Shown piece after piece: positions 20,891-33,096 of a stretch of 64,000 nucleotides of DNA (positions are counted from its first letter, which is position 1; the number at the start of each line of letters is the position of its first letter). The stretch is taken from assembly GCA_030407085.1 (NCBI GenBank), contig CM059582.1:67971501-68035500 (forward strand), given 5' to 3'. The notes beneath the pieces were generated by a model. The model did not search any database and was not told the origin of the DNA. It saw only the letters and a program-made list of their open reading frames with translations. The stretch is from Trichopria drosophilae (taxonomy: Eukaryota > Arthropoda > Insecta > Hymenoptera > Diapriidae). The translations under genes were made by a program, and so were the position numbers.

Positions 20891-23759
20891 TTAATCTCCG
20901 AGCAAAAAGGCTCTCCGTACAAAACAGGCCTTAACGAATTTTAATAACAACTTCGCCGATAACACGTCATTAGCACATATTAAGCCGCACAGTAAACCAG
21001 ACGAATGGACAGGTCGCGATCCTAACATTACAGCGTGCTCGTGCCTAACCGGTGCTAGTAAAGGACACTCAGTTAAAATATGTAGCAACGATTCGTTGGC
21101 GTTTAGATTGCAAAGTGTGCACAAAACTGTCGGGTTGTACAAATAACGACGACCAGCAACAAAGAGCGAGCGTGAATAAACCGACGCTAGTCTTAGCTGC
21201 GCCCTAACTCTAAGACAGTCCAGGGGCAGGCGAGGAGGGTACAATGTATATGCGGTGTCCGTGGAAAGACGATAAATTGGCAACTGAATGGATTCTGACA
21301 TGAAATAGGATGCAAGGTCTTTCTTTCTACAGGCTTCCGAAAATTTTCCGACCAAAATTGGCCCGGAACGCTCCCAAAATTCGGCATTAAAATGTTCCCA
21401 GAGCTCGCCCGCCTCTGCCCTGTCAGCCAAAGCCCTGAAGTGGGTCAACCAATTCCCGGAATCCTGCGAAGCAGTGGATAAATCCTTGAGACGCATCAAT
21501 AAGATTTTTGGAAGCCTTGAGAGTCCGGCGCTCTAAGGGGTTTTATTACCCATTTAATAGCTCTATTAAATATTTCTACCGCAATTGAGGGTATTCCCAG
21601 TTCCAACCGAATTAAGTAGGCCGGTGCATTTCTTGTCAAATTGAAAAGCTTCTTAAAAAGAGCAATTTGCACGGACTCCAGCCTTTCCAAATAACGAAGA
21701 GACCAAAAAGGTGCTGCGTATAGAAGCACGGAAACGATCAGCGCGTTGTAGAGTTTCCAATAGGCATCCCAAGCATCTATCTTCGCCGAATAAATAGTTG
21801 TTAAAACTGCGGCAGACGCAGCGTTTGTTCGGACAACGGCGTCCTCTGATGGCAGACAACCAAGCGCAGAGGATGAAAACACGATACCTAGGAAGCGGTA
21901 GCTGCTCACAACCTCGACCGGACCATCTCTATAAAAAAAAGATCTCGAATGCTCATCCAGCCGTCCAGCTTTTCTAAAACAGATAATCTTTGTTTTACTA
22001 GTATTGACTGTTAATTGGTTTGTGGTACAATATTCAGATAGCAAGATTAACTTCTTACGCATATCCGCTGGAGAAAACGCGAAGATGGTCAGGTCGTCGG
22101 CATAGAGCAACATCATTAAGTCGACCGATAATGTTACATCCACTCCGCGCGCACCTTTCTCGCGAAAAAAAGATACAATATCTGAGATGTACAAGATAAA
22201 TAATAAAGGGCTGAGTATTTCGCCTTGCAAGACCCCTTTCGTTACATTGAATTCCATCGCAGTGGAATTTTCCGTGGAGAGACGAACCGTGGCTGTTCGA
22301 TATAAGGCGCACAGCAGTCGCACAAACTTGGCACTAATACCGAGGCTAAGTAATTTTCTCCAGAGCAATGCGTGGGGAACTGAGTCGAAAGCTCTTTTGA
22401 AGTCGACAAACAGGCTATATATTTTTGACTTTGGCCTACGGAGCGCGATTTGTGCGGTGGCGAGAAGTGCGAAGATGTTATCCTCGGTACTTCTACCGCC
22501 CCGAAATCCGGATTGTTCCTCAGGCAGTATTTCCCTCTGCGAAACCCAGTCAGTCAATCGCGTGCACAACATCTGGGAAAAAATTTTAGTGACCGCGTTC
22601 GATATCGCAATCAGACGATAATTAAACGGATCGTCTCGCGCGCCCTTCTTGAAAAGCGTAAAAATGGAAGCGCTGGCCCAACCCGAGGGAAAGTCTCCTC
22701 AAGAAAAATCCTATTAAACAGTTGCAAAAGGTGGGTGAGCCAAGTTTCATCTAAAAATTTAAAGAGTTCTGCCGGTAACTCATCAGGGCCTATGGCTTTG
22801 CTTATCTTTAGTCTCCTTAAACTGTCCCTAAGTTCCGCCATAGAAAAGGGAGAGTCCAATGCAGGGTCAAAGGTGCCAATATACGTCTCGAGCGGGCATC
22901 GTTCCCGAGGAAAAATCTCCAGGAAATAAGCTCTCCAGGATTCGTCAGACACCTGTTGTCTCACACCGGGCTTTTTCCTAAAAAATCGAAAAGCGCTCCA
23001 AAAATCCGCGGAGTTACGGACTAACGCGAATTTAACGGAAATCGCTTCGATTTCGGAAGCCGAAACCCAAACGAGATCAACAGTGCTGAATCCCCTTTGC
23101 CCGAGAAACGTAAAGTGCGCGGGGTTGTCGCTAGGACTACGCCCGTTTAACAAGACAAAATTGTTACGTTGCATAAAATCGGACAGAAGAGATCCGCGAC
23201 TGTTACAGATTCTATCATGCGACTCCCTCGACGTCCGAATTGAAGAGCTATCAAAAAGTTGAGGGACATCATTGTAAGCATCAAATGAGCCCACTCGAGA
23301 ATTAAAGTCCCCACCTAGAAGAACTAAACAGTCAGGATATTGGAAACTCAAGGAGTCTAGTACAGGTTGCAGGTTTTTAAGCTGGGAAGTTAAATCGGAA
23401 TTAGGAGAAAAATAAAATGAACCAATTATTAATTTTATCGGGGAAGTGTTAAGAAGATAAAAGAGCCAATAAGGAGAAGCAGCAAGTTGTCTAGTAGAAA
23501 AAGTAAGATCAATTAAGGACAGGAGACGGCCGCTGCAGCGACCAAAGTTACTGGAGCGGACCGCCGGAGAGAAAATTAACGAATGACCAATACTTAACTC
23601 CTCAGCACGGGGGAGGGAGTCGCACCATGTCTCAGAAAAATTAAAAACCCTGAAAGACGAATAAAACGAATTTTCTTTAATATTAAAAAAACCGCGGGCA
23701 TTCCAAAAAACTACCTTAAGAACCGACTGGACGTTACCACGCGCAACGCTGCCGCGCAA
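20891..23759 (-). pseudogene. LINE-A copy 1 ORF2 (APE endonuclease and reverse transcriptase), broken
   Basis: 23759-22611 has the endonuclease start VFWNARGFFNIKENSF, NFSETWCD, LLGGDFNSRVG and FSTVDLVWVSAS, then jumps to EIEAISVKFALVRNSADFWS. The endonuclease SDH block and linker are thus deleted. A frameshift near 22610 leads to 22572-21496 with FRGGRSTEDNIFALLATAQI, FVDFKRAFDSVPHALLW, GVLQGEILSPLLF and YADDLTIFAF. Another near 21510 leads to 21499-20891, ending in a Cys-rich segment (LCTLCNLNANESLLHILTEC) and FLLGD. Confidence 0.9.
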
Positions 23760-23824
23760 TAAAGACGCCCTCCTATTGGTGGCAGACGCTACGGCAGGAA
23801 ATCGAGGCAGGGGACGGGGACCCG

Positions 23825-24870
23825 TTAAAAATTTGAACGCGAGAGCGGATTTTGGGCGACGGTATCCATTGGCGATGAAACCGGAGACGAACGAATTTGT
23901 GCAGCGCTGGAGGTCGATGAGTAGTCCGATGGAGTTGACGAAGGATAAGACCTTCCTTCCGAAGTACCAGCAATATTTGTTGTACGACTAACTGAGAGAG
24001 GTCTTCTTTCCCGTGTTGGGCCGTCACAGATGACCGTGTAACCTTGGTCCGCCTCGGACCATTTTCGCCAAACCTTATCTACGGCAATCATATTGCCCTT
24101 TTGTTTAAAGGAAGAGCCTTTAGCAACCGCGGCACGGCGAGCTTCCCTGACTCTAAAGGCCATAAAGCGTTCGTTGTCGGTGTAGTCCGAATTGATAAAA
24201 ACAGTGGAATTTTTAAGGACGGTTTTCTTTGCCGACAGGATCATGAACTTATTCTCTTCCAGAGATAATTCTGCCAGGATGGCCAACGGTTGTGCACAGA
24301 TTATTCTCGCCGATAATACTGCACCTGCCATGGAAAATTTCGCGTCTAAAACATTTTGAACTTCACCCTTCAAGGGAGCTGGGCCAGGTTGAAAGCCGTT
24401 TAAAATTAAATTTCTTCGTTTCAAGATTCTTTCCTGAGCCTCCAGCTTGGCAGCCATTTTTTAATCAATTGGTCCTGCGTTTCGATTTTCCCCTCTAGCG
24501 CCGCCACGTGAGCAGAAAAATCAGAGCGCATTTCCACAACTGCGTTCTTGACAACCACGATTTCCCTGGCGCATTCATCGATCCCTGGTTGAAGCGCTTT
24601 GGAGACGTTGGTCGTGACATTCCGCTCAGACTCTCGAATTGCCGCCAGAAGAGATTTTTGCAAGAAATCTAAGCTGGCCTGCGTAACTGGAACAGTCTCC
24701 ATAGGTGGCATCGGGGCAACCAAAGAATCTGCCGACGGGAGCGAAAATTTACGGCGCCTAGAGTCCTGTGTCGAATTCGAAACGTCGTCTGCGAGCGGGC
24801 AGTCGCGCTTTCGTTTACAGAAACCAAAGTCCTCGAGTGAACTGGTGCGTTCTGGTGATTGGTTCTCCAC
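23825..24870 (-). pseudogene. LINE-A copy 1 ORF1, N-terminally deleted and frameshifted
   Basis: 24870-24421 has SSLEDFGFCKRKRDCPLADD and a helical region. Loss of one base next to an A run near 24455 moves the frame into 24457-23825 (MAAKLEAQERILKRRNLILN, then REARRAAVAKGSSFKQKGNM). The coiled-coil plus RRM-like layout resembles L1-type ORF1p, but no formal similarity is claimed. The ORF1 start present in copy 2 is missing. Confidence 0.8.
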
Positions 24871-25140
24871 TGCTTTTCCAGAAGGGTGACGTCACCGCAT
24901 GAACCGATAACAGAGTGTGGTGTAACTGTCACTTCGTCGATTGATAAACGGAATAAAAAGTTGGATTTATCCGGATTGGAGGCTCGGACACTCAAAAGCT
25001 CACTGAAAAATTAATCCAAGCCAGTCCGGAAGCACGTCTCTATAAATTGAACTCCCAAAAAAAGAGATTTAAGCAATACTAATCAGACGAAAATGCGAAG
25101 CGAAGAAAAGCACGTCTGTTCAACTTACCAACGGAACTCC

Positions 25141-25404
25141 ATTTTAATTATATATTTTAGAAATTATTTATTTTATTTTTATTATTTAATTTATTGTTTA
25201 ATTTCAATAATAATAATAATAATAATATTTAATAATTTTAATATGTTATATATTTATAATAATATATTAAATGTTAATATAAAATTTTTAATAATAATAA
25301 TATTATTATCATTAAGAGGATTACCACCAATGATAGGATTTATTTTAAAATTATTTTTTTTTTTATGAAATTATTATATATATAAATTTTATTATTATAT
25401 TAAT
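25141..25404 (+). pseudogene. nad2: nad2, part 2 (NUMT)
   Basis: The frame resumes after the 13-bp duplication: ILIMYFSNYLFYFY, LSLSGLPPMMGFILKLF, then W (TGA). LSLSGLPP and the following Lys are standard nad2 landmarks. It ends at the TIR of the 8.3-kb transposon. Confidence 0.88.
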
Positions 25405-25519
25405 CGGGCAATCCACGTCAACCGGATCACTTGGCTGGCCAAAATTCATTACTGCCAAAAAAATTGTTTCAGGGCTTAAACTTTAGCTCAGTATATCTAC
25501 TTTTAATTTCCGTGTGGTA

Positions 25520-26290
25520 TTTTTGAAAATTCAAAATGGCGGCTCCAATACGGTGCTTAAAAAAACCACACTTTTGAAAACGAGAGTAAAAACCTTTCAT
25601 ACAGTTTTTTGTGCCCAAGAAAAATACCATTTTAGAATTTAGTTCTTTGTTATTGGATGCTCCAATTACGAATCTCGTATCAGAATTTTGAAATTCAAAA
25701 TAGCGTATCCAATATGGCGGATGAATTTGTAAAAAGTGATCGGATGTTGCTGAAACTTGTTTCTCGGGGGTTTTCGGGGTCGCAGAATACTATTCTGATG
25801 TTAGATTTTAAAAATTCAAAATGGCGGATCCAATATGGGGGATGAATTTGTAAAAAGTGATCGGATGTTGCTGAAACTTGTTTGTCGGGAGTTTTCGGGG
25901 TCACAGAATACGATTCTGATGTTAGATTTTAAAAATTTATAATGGCGGATCCAACATGGCGGATGAATTTGTAAAAAGTGATCGGATGTTGCGGAAACTT
26001 GTTTCTCGGGGGTTTTCGGGGTCGCAGAATACGATTCTGATGTTAGATTTTAAAAATTAAAAATGGCGGATCCAATATGGCCAATGAATTTTTAAAAAGT
26101 GATCGGATGTTGCTGAAACTTGTTTCTCTGGGGGTTTTTGGGGTCGCAGAATACGATTCTGAACTTAAATTTTAAAGATTCAAAATGGCGGATACAATGT
26201 GGCGGATGAATTTTAAAAAAGTGATTGGGCGTGGTTGAAACTTGTTCCTCGGGGAGTTTTGGGGTCGTACAATACGAATCTGGTGGATGA
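25520..26290. repeat. Subterminal array of about 120-135-bp modules, left arm
   Basis: Five to six copies of a module: gattttaaaaattcaaaatg, gcggatccaatatggcggat, gaatttgtaaaaagtgatcg, gatgttgctgaaacttgttt, ctcgggggttttcggggtcg. Each module carries two ATGGCGG cores. The right arm has the same modules reversed at 29957-30405 and 33098-33480. Confidence 0.9.
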
Positions 26291-26512
26291 CAAAGCTAAA
26301 TTAAAAATTGTATAGTACCAAAATAAAAATAATGTCGAAAATCGGTTAAACATAGAATAGCTTACCTCTAGTAGGGGTAAAGTGTTATAATATGAGTATG
26401 AACACAAGTCGTTTAATGAATTATTGCAACCTTCGGATTTAAGAAGTTATGACCTCTGAACCGTATATGTAACAGCTGTTGCCATCGCCCGGAGGCACTA
26501 TTACCCGTAAAG

Positions 26513-26830
26513 TTAGATTGTCGTGTTTCTCTTCCGACATTTCCCGCAGCTCTTGAAGTGATGTTGATTTTGTATCGTCAATTCGGAGCGAGTTTCGTTT
26601 CCGATGTAGATGCATCTAAAAATCATGCCCTTCTTAGCATTACCCAGGATGAACGACGCGGACGTGATAGGGTTCTCATCCCATTGGGGTGCTTTTTGAA
26701 AGTGAGTCCCCTTGCCTTTCACGAATTGGGGTGCTTTTTGAAAGTGAGTCCCCTTGCCTCTCACGAATTGGGGTGCTTTTTGGAAGTGAGTCCCCTTGCC
26801 TCTCACAAAAGGAAGAATCATATTAATCAT
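26513..26830 (-). other. Open frame with 42-bp (14-residue) repeats, function unknown
   Basis: Three direct 42-bp repeats (ttggggtgctttttgaaagt, gagtccccttgcctctcacg, aa) at about 26684-26812 encode 14-residue repeats FVRGKGTHFQKAPQ on the minus strand. A 105-codon frame runs through them. It lies downstream of the transposase gene. No family recognised; the repeat may be noncoding. Confidence 0.35.
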
Positions 26831-27019
26831 ATAATTTAAAAAAGGAAAAAGTAATCGAACATTGTCATAAGCTCTGAAAAACCCGTCTGCTAAAGGTTTA
26901 CAATAAAAATCATTTCTGGATTTCTTAAATATTTAATAGCAGTCAATAATGGTAGAAATAATAGCAATATCAATATTAAGAATATAACGTCATTTTAAAT
27001 TTAAAAATTGTCAAAAACT

Positions 27020-28912
27020 TCAGTACTGGACTTTACTAGTGGGATTAATAGCACTAGAGTATGTCATAACATTCAATATCTTACTTGAATCTGGTACGAA
27101 TGCATGTGACATTCGAATATTTGGCACGACTGGGGCAACTGTAAATCTCTTATTTAGAAATCTCTGAGCTTTCTCGTGTGTTTGTTTAGTATAGTAGAAA
27201 AATTGAATATTTTTGAACTTATTTTGTGCCCAGATATATAGAGCTTCTGCGTTCAAAATTGCTGAATTTCCTTCGACCTGAAGACTAGCACGCGTTGCTT
27301 TCCTTTTTAAAGTCGCGCCGATACCATCGCATGCTCCTTTTCCATGCGCTGTCGCATGAAAATGCCATTCAGCTTCAATGCCGAAATCGATTTTGTGATA
27401 CATGAGATTACTCAGTTGGAATCTATTTTTATAATGTTTTACCGCACCATCGGTAACATAAATTACATGCTGTACGCGTGGGCACACTTTTTTTATTTCA
27501 GGAGTAATAGTTTGTTGCATTACATACACGGCAGATGTATCATGAGTCAAGCTGTTTGATAATAATATATTACTAAAATGGATTATTGTATCTTCTGATT
27601 TGTAGTAGAAAACGACAGGATGAACCGTACATTGGTCGTTGTTGTAATGAAACCCTTGTGCTGCATTTTGTACAACGAATGCGAAGTTTTCCGAGAAATC
27701 ACTGTGAACTAATACTTCACCGTATTGAAGGTTCGCTTTATGTTCTTCTACATATTGCGACTGACTCTTAGAAATAAAGTGGTGCAATATGAATTCAGGC
27801 AATCTAGAGCACAGTCTGTCAACATAAGTATCTCTGGAAAAACATTCTTTTATCAATGCACATCTGTCAGTGTATTGCCATGTGCTGCAAAGAATTTGCG
27901 AAATTTCATTCTCTTCCAAAACACGCGATACATAATCTGAAAATTTATCCAAGTGAGGACAAGACTCACACTCTCGTAAGTAGCAATTAGGTTTTGGGCT
28001 AGAACAAAGTACAAAATTAATGCAATCATTGTAATCTTTTATGGAATATTCCAAATCTTTAGTCAATTCGTTCAAATGTGCGGCATCAAGTAAACTTTTA
28101 AAATTTTGATGTATGACGCAGACGCAGATGTTGTGCGTGCCTGCCGCTCCGGCAGGCACACACCATTTTGTCCTAAGTTCATAAAACTTACTTAAGCCAA
28201 TTGGAAATTCAGGATTCTCTATTTTAAATAGTTCATGCAGTTTATTCACGTCACTGAGTAATAACCGTTTTTGAAATGTTTGCTTCTGTCAATTAACTCT
28301 CACTGATATGCAGTCATTTTTTTTGCGGCAGAATTCGGCTGTTACTATCGTTTTCGTAAAATTCAATTACTTTTTTAATTGTCTGTGTAGGTATGGTCTT
28401 TCCTTGTTTTGGACGAGGTACTGCCAACATGCCCAGTTCGTTTCTCAAATCACGACCATTCTTTGCAGTTCGATAGGATGTTCCAAATTCTAAAGCTATG
28501 TCACGTATACTCCAGCATTGTGGAGGTATTGTTAAAATAGTCAAGCGTGAGGGATCATTTTCAGGCAAACTCGAAAATTTATCTTTCAGACCCGGTAAAA
28601 GTGCTTCTAACTGAGCCTCTCTAGATAAACGGGTTCTTTTATTTGAAGGTGTGTCTATGTCTATTTCTGAATCGGGAACATCTTCAGGTTCATTAGCGTT
28701 TGTACAAAGTGTTTTTTCTTTTTCGGCAATTTTTTTCTACAATCTTTGCAAATTATAGCTTTCTGCGGTAAGTGCGGAAACATTAATAAAATATTTTCCG
28801 AAACTTCTCGTAACACTTTACCTATATGACCACGTTCCAGCAATGGATTTATGCATCTGTGTGTGCGAATTACTGTATTTGATCTACCACTATGATCGGA
28901 AACCCCCGCCAT
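27020..28912 (-). pseudogene. DDE-like transposase of an uncharacterised animal family
   Basis: Minus-strand start ATG at 28912 (MAGVSDHSGRSNTV). A CxxC segment (ICKDCRKK) comes first, then after one frame change near 28735 a helix-turn-helix region (WSIRDIALEFGTSYRTAKNG). A single TGA near 28290 precedes the long block 28249-27020 with GLSKFYELRTKWCVPAGAAG, LVHSDFSENFAFVVQNAAQG, VIYVTDGAVKHYKN and EWHFHATAHGKGACDGIGAT. The acids in HSDFSENF, VTDGA and CDGIG are spaced like a DDD/E nuclease. I recognise these blocks as an animal-wide family annotated as uncharacterised; its position inside TIRs argues for transposase function. Confidence 0.75.
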
Positions 28913-28930
28913 GGTAAGTAATGAACACAA

Positions 28931-29624
28931 CGATAATACAAGTTATACACTAATAGGTAATATTTGAATCAATACTTGTAGCAAATAGCAAGCGTCACCA
29001 ATATACTGCAATATTTTATTTAAAAATATTTATATGCGTTTTATACTGCAAAAGAAACACATGTAACATATAAGATATTAAGTATCGACATATTCCTTCA
29101 AGTCTTCTATTATACCAAATGAAGTTACGTTTCTATAACAGGAGCAAAATCGAACCGCGGAAATCGCAATGCCACCTAGCGTCAGCTTAAACCATTAAGG
29201 CCCAAACGGGTGGAAGGCTTATTGCTGCTAGGTGCCGTTGCAATATTCGTGGCTCTGCGCGTCTGTAAACGCAGCTTGCATAGTAGAAATGGATTTTCAT
29301 TAGGTCAAACGGAAGCCTGATATCGAGTACTAATATCGATGTAATATATCTAGATACAGGTGTTCCACATGAGTGTAATGTGCATTGCATATTACTTTTT
29401 TACAGTTGTGAGTGCGAAATGTACTTCCTAACTATCACGACATCGATCTTTTATCTTTAGTTTAATGAATAACAAAGATAACAAGAGTCGTTGATGTGTT
29501 GGATTTATGAAAGTGAAAAAGATTATTCCCTTATTTTTTTTTTTTAATGCGAGGACTAAGCAGAATCCCGATAATTTTGGAACTTAATTTGCGCTGCTGT
29601 TGACAGCCCCATCTGCGAATCGAC
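28931..29624. other. Internal noncoding part of the 8.3-kb transposon
   Basis: No gene or repeat recognised between the transposase start and the inverted gene fragment. It could contain the transposase promoter. Confidence 0.35.
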
Positions 29625-29957
29625 TTAGTTCACAGTGATTTCTCGAAAAACTTCGCATTCATTATACAAAATGCAGCACAAGGGTTTCATTACAACAACG
29701 ACCAATGTACGGTTCATCCTGTCGTTTTCCACTACAAATCAGAAGGTACAATAATCCATTTTAGTAATATATTATTATCAAACAGCTTGACTCATGATAC
29801 ATCTGCCGTGTATGTAATGGAACAAACTATTATTCCTGAAATAAAAAAAGTGTGCCCACGCGTACAACATGTAATTTATGTTACCGATGGTGCGGTACAA
29901 AATTGTAAAAATAGATTCCAAATGAGTAATCTCATGTATCACAAAATCGATTTCGGC
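29625..29957 (+). pseudogene. Inverted partial duplicate of the transposase gene
   Basis: Plus-strand sequence matches the central part of the minus-strand transposase (LVHSDFSKNFAFIIQNAAQG, then VIYVTDGAVQNCKNRFQMSN, to the equivalent of MYHKIDFG). It then switches abruptly into the subterminal module at caacatccgttc. Differences such as HYKN to NCKN show it has diverged from the main copy. With the main gene it forms an inverted pair. Confidence 0.85.
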
Positions 29958-30408
29958 AACATCCGTTCACTTCTTAAAAATTCATCCGCCATATTGGATC
30001 CGCCATTTTGAATCTTCAAAGTGTAAGTTCAGAATCGTATTCTGTGACCCCGAAAACCCCCGAGAAACAAGTTTCAGCAACATCCGTTCACTTCTTAAAA
30101 ATTCATCCGCCATATTGGATCCGCCATTTTGAATCTTTGAAATCTAAGTTCAGAATCGTATTCTGTGACCCCGAAAACCTCCGAGAAACAAGTTTCAGCA
30201 ACAACCGTTCACTTCTTAAAAATTCATCCACCATATTGGATCCGCCATTTTGAATCTTTAAAATCTAAGTTCAGAATCGTATTCTGCGACCCCGAAAACT
30301 CCCGAGAAACAAGTTTCAGCAACATCCGATCACTTTTTACAAATTCATCCGCCATATTGGATCCGCCATTTTGAATTTTTAAAATCTAACATCAGAATCA
30401 TATTCTGT

Positions 30409-33096
30409 GCTCATGGGAGGTCTAAACATCGATCTTAACAAAACCGACTATGCGTCTTTCTACTTGCGTTCTTTCGCTTCCACACATAACTTATCGATCA
30501 TTCCATTTTCGTCAACTCACGCCACAGGTACCTCATCCACTTGGATCGACCACTGCCTTGTAAGTGACATTACTAAGATGCGCTCTTCCAGTCAATCGAT
30601 AGGACCCGCTACATCTAATCATGACCTAATAGCCATCGAGCTTGATTTAAAAGTTCCATCTCCACTGCCACGTCCCTTTACCTGCCGCAATCTTAGAAAT
30701 TTTTCGCCCGTCTCCTACTGTGAAGATCTTCAAAAAGAAGAATGGGACGTCTACAACGCTTTGAAGACAGTTGATGATAAGCAGGTTTCGCTAACACGAG
30801 CCCTCTCGAATCTATATGATATCCATGCTCCATTAGTAAACATTACCCCTACGAAACATCACAATCCATGGATGACCAGTGAAATAAGGTCCATGATCAA
30901 ACAACGTAACAAACTGCACAAAAAATACAGACGTAATGGTGACCTTATTTTATATCGTGACTTTACAGAATTACGAAATAGAACTCGGCAAAAGATCTTC
31001 AAGGCGCACACTACTTTTTGTGCTAGGCGGTTAGAACCTCTAACATCATCTAAAGAGATTTGAACAGAACTAAGAAAACTAGGATTAGTGAAACCTAAAA
31101 AACCTTCACTTCCATTAATTTGCTCTCATGACGATCTCAACAAATATTTCTGCAGCATCTCAAACGTCACCGTTACCCAATCGACTGCCCCTCGTGTACT
31201 AGATCATCTGAGCTTCCCTGATTCACCGGACATGTTCCATTTTAGCACGATAAGCATGGAAAGTCTGACAAATGCTCTAAAGTCAATTGCTTCTAAGTCG
31301 GCTGGATCTGATGGTATTGAGTATAACTGCATTTCGGCCGCATGGCCAGTGATCTGTCAACCAATTCTTGACCTATTCAATGACAGTCTAGGGTCGGGAG
31401 TATTTCCACAAGGCTGGCAATACTCTCTCATTAGGCCAGTAAATAAAATACCATCCCCGCTAGCACCATCTGACTACCGTCCTATTGCCATACTTTGCTA
31501 CATAGCAAAAATTCTCGAGAGGATTGTTCATAACCAGCTGTCACATTACCTTAAAGTCAACGATCTTCTAGACCCAATGCAATCAGGATTTCGCAAAGGC
31601 TGTAGCACGTAGACTGCCTTATTATCTATCGTGGACTACGCTCGTAGAGGTATCGAACATGGCAAGATCACCATCCTCCTTTTATTTGATTTTTCAAAAG
31701 CATTTGATACGGTTGATATCCACACCCTTCTCCAGAAACTTAAGAACCTAAACATCTCACCCTTAACATTAAAATGGTTCAACTCCTATTTAACAAACCG
31801 CAAGCAGGCAGTAGTTGGAGCGGATGGCGAGCGCTCGGAGTGGGTTGAAGTATTAGCAGGAGTACCTCAAGGTTCCATTCTGGGACCCTTACTCTTCTCA
31901 ATACTCATCAACGACCTCTCCACAGTTCTTGTTCACTCCTCCCATATGCTATACGCTGATGATCTACAGCTAATGATTCAATGTAAAGTACCAGATATTG
32001 ACATAGCTATTACCAACCTTAACACCGACGCTGCGTCGATATCAGACTACGCCAAAACAAATAAACTGTCACTGAATGTCGCCAAAACTAAGGCAATAAT
32101 TCTTCGTTCACCGCATAACTTGCGTGTCATTTCTGAAACTGGACAGCCTAACATAAACATAAATGGAGAGCCTGTACAAATTATGAATGAAGTCACAACC
32201 CTGGGATTTAGACTTGATTCGTCCCTAACGTGGAACGCACAAATTAACCTAATTTCAAAACGAGTAAACTTTGCACTTCACGGCTTAAAATACAACAAAA
32301 ATGCCCTCTCGACCAGCCTCAGGCAGAAATTAGTCGTCTCTTTGATTTTTCCGCATCTTGACTACTGCTCTGCACTTCTGAGTGACATCTCCCAATCGCG
32401 TCGTGACAGATGTCAGAGACTACTTAATCAATGCGTGCGTTTTATTTTCAATCTGAAATATGACTGTCATGTGTCGCCGTACCGTCGTAAGCTCAACTGG
32501 CTTCCTTACGTTTAATATTCTGACGTACAACGAGCCATATTATCTGTTAGAGCTTTTCACCCGTCGGTCCGCGTCAACAAATTGTTCCACTAGAATTGCT
32601 GCAGGAGACCTATTAGTTCAGATGGCCAAGAGTAGGCCATATTTCCACTCGTTCACTTGCACTGCTGCGAGACTTTGGAACTCACTCCCTGAGCACATAA
32701 AAAAATCACCAACCTCATCTACATTCAAGTCATCTTTCTACACCTACCTCCTCTCATTCGATATATCTAACCCTAATACATCACTACTTCATATTCAATC
32801 ATGATTAGCTATTCTACCCACTATTATTTACCATCACTATCATTACATACTACTATGCGTCTATTTTGATAATATAAACTATCAGTCGGATCCTTCCTAT
32901 TTATGCATTTACTATTATCTCATATCTTCATTCACAGTCCAAATCCTGCCCTTCGCTCACGCTCACTCGTTAGTTGTAATATAGTTGTAGCAAAATATAT
33001 TGTAAATTTATTCTGTACAAGATTTTCTTTTTAGCCATAAGGTAACGCGACATTCGCAACCAAGGCTTATAAATAAACAAACAAACAAACAAACAA
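30409..33096 (+). mobile_element. 5'-truncated CR1/L2-group-like LINE (possibly Kiri-type) nested in the transposon
   Basis: Starts inside an endonuclease domain and ends in an AAAC repeat tail (aaacaaacaaacaaacaaac). The sequence either side (tattctgtg before, accccgaaaa after) forms one uninterrupted subterminal module when rejoined. The insertion therefore sits in the right arm with no visible target duplication. Confidence 0.85.
30410..32515 (+). pseudogene. Endonuclease C-terminus and reverse transcriptase of the nested LINE
   Basis: 30410-31063 ends the endonuclease (TSSTWIDHCLVSD, ATSNHDLIAIELD). 31088-31612 begins RT (KSAGSDGIEYNCISAAWPVI, DYRPIAILCYIAKILERIVH, QSGFRKGCST). A TAG follows and the frame continues from about 31613 with LLFDFSKAFDTVDIHTLLQK, GVPQGSILGPLLFSILINDL, the YADD box and NKLSLNVAKTKAIILRS. 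32460-32804 holds the C-terminal tail (TAARLWNSLPEHIKKSPT) in another frame. Stops and frameshifts make it dead. Confidence 0.85.

Larger units (their letters stand above)
20691..25140 (-). mobile_element. LINE-A copy 1, inserted in nad2 (13-bp target duplication)
   Basis: A non-LTR retrotransposon on the minus strand, flanked by ATTTTAATTATAT at 20678-20690 and 25141-25153. The 5' end is GGAGTTCCGTTGGTAAGTTG. The 3' end has a stem-loop and a short ACAAAT-type tail. Compared with LINE-A copy 2 it lacks two internal segments: about 620 bp covering the ORF1 start, and about 510 bp between the endonuclease and the RT. It also has frameshifts. Outside the gaps the two copies are almost identical, so both insertions are recent. 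Confidence 0.93.

Noticed and set aside
22187..22929. Plus-strand genes opposite LINE-A copy 1 ORF2
   Set aside because: They are antisense shadows of the RT frame; identical shadows appear opposite copy 2 at 43557-44351.
20691..25140. HDV- or hammerhead-type ribozyme at the LINE 5' end
   Set aside because: The terminal sequences do not contain the conserved core strands that I could fold into either ribozyme. Only end-to-end complementarity was supported.
25520..26290. Repeat-spacer (CRISPR-like) array or satellite
   Set aside because: The modules are mirrored at the other end of a transposon and shared with other TEs. They are subterminal repeats.
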